The translations under genes were made by a program, and so were the position numbers. This document shows, piece by piece, positions 1 through 9,607 of a stretch of DNA of 64,000 nt. The first letter of the stretch is position 1, and each line of letters starts with the position of its first letter. This stretch comes from Thinopyrum elongatum (taxonomy: Eukaryota > Streptophyta > Magnoliopsida > Poales > Poaceae): positions 218,022,255 through 218,086,254 of the forward strand of contig CM022303.1 of assembly GCA_011799875.1 (NCBI GenBank), read 5' to 3'. The notes beneath the pieces are model-generated. The model worked only from the letters and a program-made list of their open reading frames with translations. It was not told where the DNA came from and ran no database searches.

Positions 1-2485
1 GGTGGCGGGTACCTGCTGAAACGGAAACACGTTCTCATCAAAGTAAACATGTCGCGAGGTGAACACCCGGTGTGAGACGGGATCGTAGCAGCGGTATCCT
101 TTGGTGTTAGGTGGGTAGCCAAGAAAGATGCAGGCAACTGAGTGAGGGGCAAGCTTATGATGCGCGGTGGCGGCGATGCTAGGGTAGCAGAGACAACCGA
201 AAATGCGAAGCTCATCATAAGAGGGAGGTGCACCGAAGAGAAGATGGTGAGGTGCAAAGTTTTCGCGAGTGCGGCAGGGGCAAATGTTAAGGAGGAGTGA
301 TGTAGTGGCATGGGCGTCAGGACAGAAGCGCGGAGGCACATTGGCATGGAAGAGAAGCGTACGAACGCAGTCGTTAAGAGTGCGAAGAACGCGTTCAGCA
401 CGACCGTTCTGTTGCGAAGTATAGGGGCAAGTGAGATGAAATGTCGTGCCATGTGTGGTGAGAAGAGTGCGAACAGCCAGATTGTCAAACTCATTTCCGT
501 TATCTGTTTGTAACGCGAGAACAGGACGCCCAAACTGCGTGAAAACATAGGAGTAAAAAGTAGCAATACTAGATATAGCATTTGACTTGCGCCACAACGG
601 GAAGGTCCACACATAATGCGAAAAATCGTCAAGGATAACAAGATAGTAGAGATAGCCCGTATTACTTGCAACTGGAGAGGTCCATACATCACTGTGAATT
701 AACAAAGACGGGTACGATGCAATATGAGAGGAAGCCCTAAAAGGAAGTCGAGTATGTTTGCCGAGTCGACAAGCATGACAAGAGTGATCATCGTTCTTAT
801 TACACGTGAATGAAAAACTCCGAAGTATATGACGAAGGGTGGCGGGGTTGGGATGACCCAAACGAGCATGCCAAAGGTCCATACCGGTGGCGAGGGCGAC
901 ATGAGCGGCAGAGGTGGTGGAGGCGGTGGAGTGGACCGGGTAGAGCTCGTCAGGGCTGTCACATCGGTGGAGCACCATCCGGGTACGAACGTCCTTAACA
1001 GAGAAACCAAACTCGTCAAACTCAACGGTAACAGGATTTTCACGTGTAAAAGAACGAATGGAAACAAGATTTTTAATAAGATCAGGGGAAACTAAGATGT
1101 TAGATAATGAAAGTGGAGTAGATGTAGAAGGAAAAGATGCATGTCCTATGTGGGTAATGGGAAGGGAGGAGCCGTCGCCGACGGTGATGCGAGTAGAAGT
1201 GTTGACGGGATAGGAGGTGTGGAGATTACCGGGATGAGCGGCCATGTGAGCTGTAGCTCCGGTGTCCATGTACCAGTCACCACAGCCGGTGTAGTTGGAC
1301 GGGGTGGGAGCGGAGTGCAGAGCCGCCAGCAAGGCCGAGTCCCAAGGCGCGCGGGGAAGCGCGGGAACCGATGACTGTGGCGGGGCCGTCAGGGGCAGCA
1401 GCGGTAGCCCTCCTAGCTGCGGCGGCTATCCATAGGAGAGAGGCCCATAGGGCTGCGGCGCGGCGTAAAACGCCTGATGCAAGGGAGGCCGCGCGCCGAG
1501 TATACCAGGAGCAGGCGCACGTGGAACCGACATGGAATAGGCATGCACGACACCGGTCCACGGGTTCTGTATGGCGTACCACGGGGCCGGCTGAAACTGC
1601 TGCGGTGGACGGGCGGCTCCTCCCTGAGCGCCGTGGGGCTGTTGCTGCTTGTGCCCACCACTTCGACCCCCGCGGCGACTCCCGTTGGCAGCCGGAGCCG
1701 GCTGCTGCAGCGGGAAGGGGGCCGGCGCCTGCGGGAAGGCCGGTGGCGGCGGGAGGGCCGGCGCGGGGCGCGGCTGAGGTGCAGGCGGCGCCGAGCCACC
1801 GCGGGTGCCGGTGGTGAGGGCGGTGTGCGTGGCCCGTGTCCGCGCCATCTTCATCCGGCGCTCCTCGAGCTTTAGGTACACCACCACCTTAGCAAAGGTC
1901 GGCTCCGGGATGAGGGTAAGGTTGGAGGCGGCGTTCCCAAAGTCTTCGTTGAGACTGGCGGTGAGGGTGCTGATGAGGAGCTCATCGCCGACCGTCTCAC
2001 CAAGATCACGGAGCTCATCGGCAAGCTTTTTGAGGCGCATGCAAAAAATCATCTATGGATGAATCAAGCTGCTGGCACCCATAAAACTCACCGTGGAGGA
2101 GGACCTTGCGCTAAAGTTTGTTGTTGATGAAGAGGCCGTTGAGCTTGGTCCAGACGGCGTAGGCGTCGTCCTCGTCGCACACCACCATGTGGAAGAGGTC
2201 CTTGGAGATGGTGAGGTAGAACCAGCGGATGATGGTGGCATCGAGAATCATCCAGTCCTTGTCGTTCACCATGAGACGAGAGTACACGGTACCGTCAACG
2301 TGACCGTGTAGCAGGTACTCACGGAACACCAAGGAGAAGTACCTCTTCCAGGCGGAGTAGGATGTGGTGGACTGATCAAGGATCATCGGAACGCAGTCGA
2401 AGATGTTGAGATCACGAACGAGGGTGAGGTCCGGGCCAGCGAATGGGTTGCTGCCGGAGGAGACCGAGGAGCCCGGGGAGGCCAT
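1..2485 (-). pseudogene. Copia gag-protease-integrase polyprotein, broken
   Basis: Translation starts at 2485 (MASPGSSVSSGSNPF) and runs through a Copia gag (UBN2-type) with the conserved text DLNIFDCVPMILDQSTTSYS. A TAG stop interrupts it at 2111-2113, where related proteins have Gln before RKVLLHG. A second break is one extra base in a run of six A at 2043-2048: the protein reads SSIDDF in one frame and CMRLKKLADELRDLGE in the next. The gag tail (to about 1426) is rich in Pro, Gln and Ala. Around 1270 the minus strand gives WYMDTGATAHM, the catalytic aspartate motif of retroviral-type proteases. Integrase follows to position 1 in changing frames. The role was particle formation, processing and integration of the element; with these breaks it is a pseudogene. 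Confidence 0.87.
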
Positions 2486-2747
2486 GGTAGCGGGGCGGGT
2501 CGGTGGGAGGGAGGGAGGGCGGCGGCTGTGGGGAAGGAGGGAGGCGGCGGCGATGGTGGGAGAGGATGGGGGAAGCGGCGGCTGCGGGGAAGGAGGGGTA
2601 GGGTGGGTGCGGCGGCTGCGGGGAGAAAGGGTGGCAGCGGTGGCTAGGGTTAGGGTGGCGGAAGCGGTGGAGGAAGGCGGCGGCGACACAGAGCGGCGGC
2701 GGTGTGTGGCGGCGGCGGCGGCGGCTAGGGTAGGATCGTAGGGAAAA

Positions 2748-2756
2748 CTGATACCA
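2748..2756 (-). other. Primer-binding site, initiator tRNA-Met type
   Basis: The minus strand reads TGGTATCAG immediately after the LTR end. This is the complement of the 3' end of initiator tRNA-Met, the usual primer for plant Copia elements. It fixes the LTR boundary. Confidence 0.8.
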
Positions 2757-2912
2757 TGCAGAGACTTAGGTTTAGGCCGTGCAGCTCTCAATGCATTGAT
2801 CGGGTGCACTAGACACGTATATATGATGTACAAGACGGGCCACAACCTTAATTATACAGGAAAACTAGGAGATTGGCTACGACACAATATACATGCACAA
2901 ACATATTCAACA
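2757..2912 (-). repeat. 5' LTR of the Copia element (156 bp)
   Basis: In element orientation it begins TGTTGAATATGTTTG and ends CTCTGCA, so it has TG...CA ends, and it abuts the primer-binding site directly. At 156 bp it is very short for an LTR. It contains no open reading frame. Confidence 0.8.
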
Positions 2913-3981
2913 ACGGCCAACAAGACGTGAACTTGCCGCAAGCCATGGAGCCGGGAGAGGATCTCCTCGGGTCCGAGCTGTGCGGCTTCATGGAGAACGA
3001 CGATGGATGTGACTATGTGAGCGGTGCGGCGATGACGAGGAAGTTGTTCACGACAAGCTGGAACGAGCGTCTGAGATGCTTGTTGACATGGGGTGGTGAG
3101 ATGACCATGTTTCTGAAGCGGCCACGTCGTGATGGTGTCGTGGCTTCGTTGTTCATTCATAGGTGATGAAGGTGTCGGAACTTACGAGATTTTAAAGCAC
3201 GCCGCAACGTTCACGCATGCATCTGTTTAGGTCATTCAATTTGCGCTTGTAGTTGTAGCCATGCTGTCACCATTACAAGAAACCATTCTCACTCGAAGCA
3301 CATGCACCATCTTGTGACAATTGCATTGGTGACTGTCACATCCTGGCGTCTTCTAGACTCGTGGTCTCGTGGATACAAACTTCATTATTTCGTAATACTC
3401 ATGTTTTCAATCTTACAGAATACATGATAATGTGTCTTGGATGAGCTGTTGATGTGTATCGGAGATTAATTCATTTGTCCTACCAAAGAACATTATAGCT
3501 CTTTAATCAGTTGTTGGTGGGTGGCAATATGGATGAGAGTGATCTATGCACTAACGCGTTTCTTTGTTCAGGAAAAGGAGCGACCATTTTGTATGCTCTG
3601 CGATGGAAGGACAAGAGTGATTTTCAAGTACATCAGTCGTAAATGTGCAAGACAAACAACATTATTTCTTGCCTTATGGGCATTCGTAGACCAAATCGGA
3701 AAGCTTTAGGAGAGCTGGCCACCTAACCAGATGTATCAAATAAAAGGGCACACAATATTATTTTTATTAATATTAGGAATTTTGTTACATAAAAAAACTT
3801 AACCGACCCTAGTCTACTCTTAATCGGAGTCCGGCGCTTGGCCGTCCTCCATCGACATCGTTGATGGAGGTGAGGTCGCCAATCGAACCAGATGACAGGA
3901 GCGCAGATGCCTGGGCGGGGCTTTTCTTTTTGGGAAACACGAGGGTGTGGCTATGTGGGACGGGGAGTTTCTTAGGCAGAG
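2913..3981. other. No recognisable gene; flank of the Copia insertion
   Basis: The stretch 2913-3170 is moderately GC-rich and open on both strands for about 90 codons, but I recognise no domain and cannot separate coding from chance. From 3170 to about 3820 the sequence is AT-rich with short ORFs only. At 3820-4029 the minus strand has a short open frame ending SMEDGQAPDSD, which may be the tail of an old gene or transposon protein; I cannot name it. Confidence 0.5.
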
Positions 3982-4331
3982 CTCAAATGAGCTTGGGTGA
4001 ACAGTATTATAAAAAAAATAGAAAAACAAAAAAAATCTGATTTTTTTGTGACAAATATTAACAAAAGTGAGCTTTCAAAGATTTGTCATGAAATCATATT
4101 TTTGGAAGTCGTGGCAAAAAGAAAACAAAATCAATACTCTAAAAATGCTACTTTCAAAATCATTTTGGTGCACTGATTTTGATTTTTTTTGCCGCGACTT
4201 CCACAAATGTGATTTCATGATGAAAATTTGCAAGCTCTTAGAACTTTTGTCAATGTTTGTCAAAAAAATCAGATTTTTTAAATTTTGTTTGAATTTTTTT
4301 CGATTTTACTGTTTACCCGAGGTCATTTGAG
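3982..4331. mobile_element. Fold-back MITE with long inverted arms (about 350 bp)
   Basis: The ends are inverted copies: the left starts CTCAAATGAGCTTGGGTGAA and the right, read in reverse complement, starts CTCAAATGACCTCGGGTAAA. The similarity continues inward: AATCTGATTTTTTTG near 4036 pairs with CAAAAAAATCAGATT near 4262, and the arms meet around 4160. The two short open frames on opposite strands (4067 on plus, 4263 on minus) have similar translations (both contain FVMKS or FIMKS and WKS), which is simply the inverted repeat read twice. No target duplication is clear. Superfamily not assigned. Confidence 0.75.
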
Positions 4332-4439
4332 AAGGTTAATTTCTGGCTGTGTGCCGCTTGTTTAGACACCCAGACGCGCCTCACCAGCAGGGAGCCCGAA
4401 CTGGGCTGTCCCAACAACCACCTGCTACCTTCTGCTGAC

Positions 4440-5340
4440 GTCATGCTTAATTATTTTTTATTTTTTTTGCTTTTGCTTCTCTTTTTTTGCTTTCCTTTAT
4501 ATTTCAAAATACTCTATATTTATTAAAAATAATTTATATAAAATTTTGAAAAATGTTAATCTTCCATTTGAAAAATATTCAATGTGTATTAAAATATTTT
4601 TATGTATACAAAAAACATATAGCATGAATGAAAATAGCAAATATTAATCATGTGTACCAAAAATGTTAATCATGTGTATGAGAAATTTTGTGACAATTAA
4701 AAATGTCAGACATTTCAGAAAAAATATACATATAAAAATGCTTATAAAATGTAAAAAATGTTCATGTAATTCAATTAAAATGTAGTGTACAATCAAAAAA
4801 ATGTATGTCACATTTGAAAAAATATTTGCATGTTTCAAAAATGTGTTCGTGACATTTAAAAAAAATGTTTGTACAACCTACAAAAATGTGCATAGTTCAA
4901 AAATGATTTTTATCATTTGATGTTTCAACATGTATTTGAGAAAATGTTTAAAACATATCTAAGAAATATATTCAAAACAAGTTTTGTAAAAATATTAAAC
5001 ATTTATATTGGAAAAATGTTAAACATGTATTGAAATGTCTTATATATGTATAAAAATGTACAATATGTATCAAAAAGTAAAAACATGTTAAGAAAACCCA
5101 ACAAAGAAACTAAAAAAGCGAAGAAACCAATACAACGAAGAGAGAAACAAAGAAAACCAAAGTATAAAGAAGAATAAAAGAAAAAATCAAAGAAAACTGT
5201 TCAAAACAAGGAAACCCGAAAACATAACAAATACAAAAATAAAAACAAAGAAAATCGGCAAAAATAAAAAACAAAGAAAGGCGAAGGAAAGAACAACGAC
5301 AAACGAAAAAAAGGAAAAAGCCGTCAAAACCAATCAAACG
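4440..5340. repeat. AT-rich degenerate repeat and A-rich tract
   Basis: From 4500 to 5090 variants of AAAAATGTT followed by CATGTAT recur about every 30-50 bases, imperfectly. From 5090 to 5340 the plus strand is a nearly pure purine-type tract of AAAGAAAACC variants. The small minus-strand ORFs here are rich in Phe, Leu and Ser because they read poly-A/G tracts, so they are not genes. Confidence 0.6.
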
Positions 5341-5533
5341 CAATGAACGTATGCGGACGAGCTAAGGCATGGAACATACAAGCTAATGGGTCGGCATGTG
5401 GCCGCCCGCCGTAGGCAGTTCCTATTAGGAATCGGTACGGGCGGACATAGCTCTAGCGCGCACGATCCGAATGAAATTCATGTATACGGTTGTCTTTCGC
5501 TAAAAAAATATAGGACCCTGATAACACATACAC

Positions 5534-6310
5534 GTGTGGCATATTAGAGATCTGTCCATATGCCTTGTGTGGCATAATCAGGAGGCAGCTCACACGGGCC
5601 ATGTGTGGACGAACATTAGAACTGCCCATACGTGTGGGTGCAGCTACTTCGTGCCACACGCCCAACAAGTACTATTCATCCTCACCCCGCACGTGTGGCA
5701 CGAAGTAAATATGCACACATGTCCTGGCGCAGCTACGTTAGTTACCCGCGGGATACTCTTTAGTTACCCCGAGGATGGCAACTTTAGTTATTCGGGATGG
5801 CAAATGTAGTTGTAAAAGCATGGCAACTCTCTCTGTTTTGATTAACTATAGTTGCCATGTCTAATTTATAGTAGTTGTCGCGGGTAAAACAATAGTTGTC
5901 GTGTGTGCTTAACTACTTGCCACATGTGGTCAAACAATAGTTGCCATGTGTGTTTACCTAGTTGTCACGTGTGGTCCAACCATAGTTGCCATGTATGGTT
6001 AATCATAGTTGTCATGTGTGTTTACCTAGTTGCCACGTACGCGCAACTACAGTTGCCATCTACCAACGAATCATAGTTGCCATGTGTATTTACCTAGTTG
6101 TCACATACGCGCAACTGCAGTTACCATCTATCACCGTACGAGCGTCGTGTGGGCGAAAGAGCAGTTTACCCACACGCGCGTGAACTGGGTGGTGACTGTG
6201 TGGGCGGAAACTGGTTCGCGCACACGGCATAGCTGACAACCGCGCGCTGTGGGTCGTGTGGGTGAGCGCTCTAACGCTCACACAACACGCTATACCTACG
6301 TGTCACTGAA
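5534..6310. repeat. Minisatellite-like block of AGTTGCCATG units, then CACACG-rich sequence
   Basis: Between about 5760 and 6130 the motif AGTTGCCATG (variants AGTTGTCATG, AGTTGCCACG) recurs roughly every 20-35 bases, alternating with GTGTTTACCT and CGCAACTAC. On both sides (5534-5710 and 6140-6300) the sequence is rich in CACACG and CGTGTG, giving many short inverted matches. Blocks like this occur inside Triticeae DNA transposons, but I see no terminal repeats here. Confidence 0.6.
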
Positions 6311-6570
6311 ATTTCAACAGATTCTTTCAAGATTCGTGCAAAACATAACAGACAGTGATTAAAGCATGTGGACGAAATGCAGATATGCGACACGTATAAG
6401 CGTTATCATTTGGAAAAATGTATACGATCGCCAAGGCCTCAAGCAGTCAAAACCCTCTATGATTCAATCCCAACGTCGCCGCTGTCATCCACTCATCATT
6501 AGCCACCACTCGGAAGCGGCTGACGCTAGCGATCATTGCGTCAGCTTTGCGTCAAATCTTGGGTGAACAG

Positions 6571-6969
6571 TGATGCTACAAGGGTCGCGTTGATCTCCGT
6601 TGCTGGTTTGCGTCGAGCCCTCGAGCGTGTTCAATCTTCCAGGAACTCGCCGCTGGATTCTTTAAGGTATAAAGAATACAGTTATTCTGCTTTGAGACGA
6701 TAGTGCCTAATAGCTGTATGGTGATGCCATGATGGCCGCACTGATCTCCGTTGCTGGTTTGTGTCGAGCCCTCGAGCGTGTACCATCTTCCAGGAACTCA
6801 CTGCTAGATTCTTTAAGGTATAACGAATACGGAAATCCAATTTGGCTCATGGGGCCAGATGCTCCCGCAATCTGGTCCGCGCCTCTGCCTCGCGATTCCC
6901 GCGTAGGATTGTATTCCCCAGCAGATTTGGATTGTATTATTGTGGTTTGAGAGGGTAGTGCCTAATAGC
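6571..6969. repeat. Local direct duplication, second copy with a 100-bp insertion
   Basis: Copy 1 (6571-6714) and copy 2 (6722-6969) both run TGATGC, then TGATCTCCGTTGCTGGTTTG, then TCGAGCCCTCGAGCGTGT, then TTCTTTAAGGTATAA, and end TAGTGCCTAATAGC. Copy 2 holds about 100 additional bases (about 6830-6935) between GAATACG and the TTATTGTGGTTTGAG end. No gene is recognisable. Confidence 0.75.
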
Positions 6970-7229
6970 AATACAGTTACATGTTCTTGCTACTAGCTTG
7001 AAAAATGATCTTATATTGTGGCACGGAGGGAGTAGATGCTGGGCCAGGTTTAAATTTATCTTTTATTTCCGGTTAGCCATACTTCTCTAGTGGATAAAAA
7101 GGTAAATAGAAAGAATGGGTTTTATTGTTTTTTCCAAGCCATTTGTTTCACACTTGAACCCTTTGTATGATCATGTAGGCAATCACAGGGCTAAATTTGA
7201 ATAAATACTCATAAATTTATGTTGTGATG
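6970..7229. other. AT-rich spacer with a lone Stowaway-like end
   Basis: GCACGGAGGGAGTA at 7021-7034 matches the terminal inverted repeat of Stowaway/Mariner MITEs, but no partner end is visible nearby, so it is probably a truncated copy. No gene is seen. Confidence 0.4.
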
Positions 7230-7296
7230 TGATTTTACATGAGACTTATTATACATATTTTTAGGTGTGATAGTTGTCTCCTTCGCCCCCTTATGT

Positions 7297-7700
7297 TCAA
7301 ATCCTGGTTCCGCCACTGCGAGACGGTTCTACCACGTAGTCGTTTCGGCCCGGAGAATGTAATGGAGCTACGGACATTGGCAGTGGTCCCGTCCGCCACT
7401 GCCGCGATCTCATCAAACATACGGTTGTCCTCCGCCACATTGATGCGAAGCTGACACCGCAAGCGGTGGATGGCACTGGCGCTAGCATGAATTCATACAA
7501 CGCCCACTGCTCATCCACAAAGTACAGATTCGCCGTGAGCATGGCTGCAACGGCCCGCTCGTTTTCCTGGTCGCTGACGATCTGGTTCTACGCAAGCCAT
7601 TGCTTAGGGAGATGCACAGTGTACCACTGCTCCTCCGGTAGCATCCGACAGACATGGAGATCTATGGCGCCAGCTCCTCCGGCTGTGCATCTACCATGAC
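7297..7700 (-). pseudogene. Unidentified transposon-associated protein fragment
   Basis: The minus strand encodes, across frames, LPEEQWYTVHLPKQWLA near 7600 and MLTANLYFVDEQWALYEFML at 7542 downwards. The composition and repeated frame changes suggest an old protein of the same Harbinger debris, but I cannot assign a domain. Stops between the pieces show it is broken. Confidence 0.35.
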
Positions 7701-8164
7701 GACATTGTAGTGCTCCTCCGCCAGCTGTAGGGTGAACCTGGCAGCCGCCACGAGCGCCTGCCCGTCCTCCTCCCTACTCCATCATCACGTCCTCCACGTT
7801 CGAGCTCTCCACCTTCGGAGAATTCTAAGGTTTTCCCGCCATCATGCGGGTCACGCACCGGGTACGGCCATGCATCCACCTCAGTCATGATATCGTGGTA
7901 GGGGAGACCAGTCCGCGAAAGGACCCTGGTGCATCTCTAACGCTGCGGAGATGGACCGCAAACCGAACAACACATTTGTCCGCGGACAGGGGGGCCAGTC
8001 GGCGGATATGGATGAGGGAGGCGACTATCCAAATCTATCTGCATACATTTCAAATTGGGTTTCAACTAACAAAACGAATTTCATGAAACACGAAGGAATT
8101 CATAGAAGTTCGGAAAATGGCATAAATCATACAGACATAGCATGCAAATAAGTCTAGTACAACA

Positions 8165-8755
8165 ATAGTTTAAATTCAGCGGGAAATAGTTCAAATTCAA
8201 CGAGATTAACCGGATGTTCAACAAGTTTTTCATGGATGGATCATGTTGTCCCACACATACTGCCCCTTAAACTTCATCCAACAATATGTGTCCGTGAATG
8301 GCCTATCCCCTAGCCTGTGGTACATCACAGCAGCGCTTTCATGCTACATAACGTGTAGAGCAACATTGAGTGAATGAATCAATCAATCAACAAGTTGAGC
8401 AAGAAGAGGCAAAACTTACGATCTCCATGGTTGCCGCGTGCAATGGCCACATTGCCTCTAGTCGATCAACCTCGCTACAAAACTTTGTGACAGAGTTCTG
8501 GATGGTGTACCAACGATACACTAACAACTTCATATTACATTTATGGGTGGTGTGCATGTCGTAGGGCGCCATCTACTTTTCCGCGTGAAATGTACCATGC
8601 ACACGCTGCCAAAAGAGCCCCCTTCTGCTCCTGCCAATGAAGTCCGCGGATAAGGCCAACCACGCATTGCGCAACAACTCATCCTCCATGGTCGCATACC
8701 CCACCATCCTTCTTACTCTAAAAAATGACTTGAAGTTCAAAAATAAGCTCAATGG
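8165..8755 (-). pseudogene. Harbinger accessory (Myb/SANT-like) ORF, degenerate
   Basis: The minus strand gives RRMVGYATMEDELLRNAWLA and then FWQRVHGTFHAEK, followed in another frame by YRWYTIQNSVTKFCSEVDRL and FASSCS. This order (a Trp-rich SANT-like start, WQRVH, WYTIQ...V.KF, then FASS) is what I recognise as the accessory DNA-binding protein that Harbinger elements carry beside their transposase. Several frame changes and stops mean no full protein can be made. The later part around 8300 (short matches to LGDRPF) continues the same protein. Known of the family: the accessory protein helps the transposase enter the nucleus and bind transposon ends. Confidence 0.5.
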
Positions 8756-8990
8756 AATTTGGCCAAACACCTATCGGACGTGGCGTTTGCCATGGACGTC
8801 GTCGACAAGGGGAGGAGGTACCTGGCTGCGGACGGATCCTGTGTGGACAGCGACGTAGTACAAGGGGGAGCAGAGACGGGTGGAAGAAAGAGACCGGGAA
8901 GAGGATTTGAGTGGGCCCGAGGTGTCGAAATCCTACGTGGCGACGGCCCGAACTCCCGCAAAGCCCCCACCCGCTATAAATTTGTTTTTG

Positions 8991-9602
8991 AAAGTTATAT
9001 ATATTTGTAATCCTAGTGACAAGATCTTTAGAGCAATACTAATCTTGGATATATTTACAACAATCACGGTTTCAATTATATTTTTATTAACTGAATTGAA
9101 ATATGTATTCATTATTTCTGGAATCAAGTGAAATAATTAAAATATGTGTTTGGTACCTATTTCCATTTCGCTATTTTGAAATATTCCACTAATCATGAAT
9201 TTTGCTTATTTGAAATATTTATGGAACAGATGTTTCACTTTTTCGAAATGTTTTTGAATTATAAGTATCTCACTCATTTTAGTACCTATTTCTATTTCAC
9301 TTTTCTGAATATTTCATAGGTCACATTTTTCGCTTAGGTGGAATCTTTCACACCCAATTTCACAGCCATTTAGAAGTTTTCTAAACATATACTATTTCAC
9401 TAACAAAAGATATGTTTTCTTTTTAGGGTCAATGCCGCCGCTTTATTACTTAAACATAACTAGGGATCTCGTCGGAAATAGTCCCCCAAAAAATATATGT
9501 TCTGATGCATATACTTAGTTGTCTTCGCTTTAAGATATGTTCTGATGCATATATACAAAACACGTAGGCACATAGGATATGTTGTGATGCTGTGATGCAT
9601 AT
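8991..9602. other. AT-rich intergenic DNA with a short tandem duplication
   Basis: No gene is seen. Near its right end, TCTGATGCATATA recurs at 9501 and 9541 and GTGATGCATATA at 9592. The first copy continues CTTAGTTGTCTTCGCTTTAAG, the same sequence found immediately right of the Harbinger element that follows. Confidence 0.6.
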
Positions 9603-9607
9603 ACTTA

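Larger units (their letters stand above)
1..2912 (-). mobile_element. Copia LTR retrotransposon, 5' part (continues beyond window start)
   Basis: Read on the minus strand, the order is a short LTR (2912 to 2757), a primer-binding site, gag, an aspartic protease motif and integrase; the window edge cuts the element before reverse transcriptase. Protease before integrase before RT is the Copia order. The last readable part near position 1 encodes the conserved stretch GYPPNTKGYRCYDP followed by SHRVFTSRHVYFDENVF, which in Copia elements lies at the end of integrase. Only one LTR is inside the window, so the target duplication cannot be checked; the five bases beyond the LTR are ACGGC. Frame breaks show the element is no longer autonomous. 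Family name not assigned. Confidence 0.9.
7230..8990 (-). mobile_element. Decayed PIF/Harbinger-type sequences
   Basis: Two pieces of Harbinger-associated protein sequence read on the minus strand, separated by typical Harbinger subterminal DNA (TTTGTCCGCGGACAGG near 7976, then ACATTTCAAATTGGG near 8044). GCATCTCTAAC near 7932 resembles the GGCATCTCCAAC terminal repeat seen in the intact Harbinger copies of this window. A similar subterminal stretch recurs at 15290-15420, supporting a common family. A clear right end and target duplication were not found. Confidence 0.55.

Noticed and set aside
1426..1875. Plus-strand frames of 130-150 codons
   Set aside because: They are antisense to the Copia gag Pro/Ala-rich tail.
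4067..4330. Mirror-image small ORFs on both strands
   Set aside because: They are the two arms of the fold-back MITE.
5110..5343. 77-codon minus-strand frame of Phe/Leu/Ser
   Set aside because: It reads an A-rich tract; composition only, not a membrane protein.
9016..9035. TTTAGAGCAATACTAATCTTGG as a Harbinger right end
   Set aside because: It only loosely resembles the terminal repeat and has no matching left partner with a TTA duplication.
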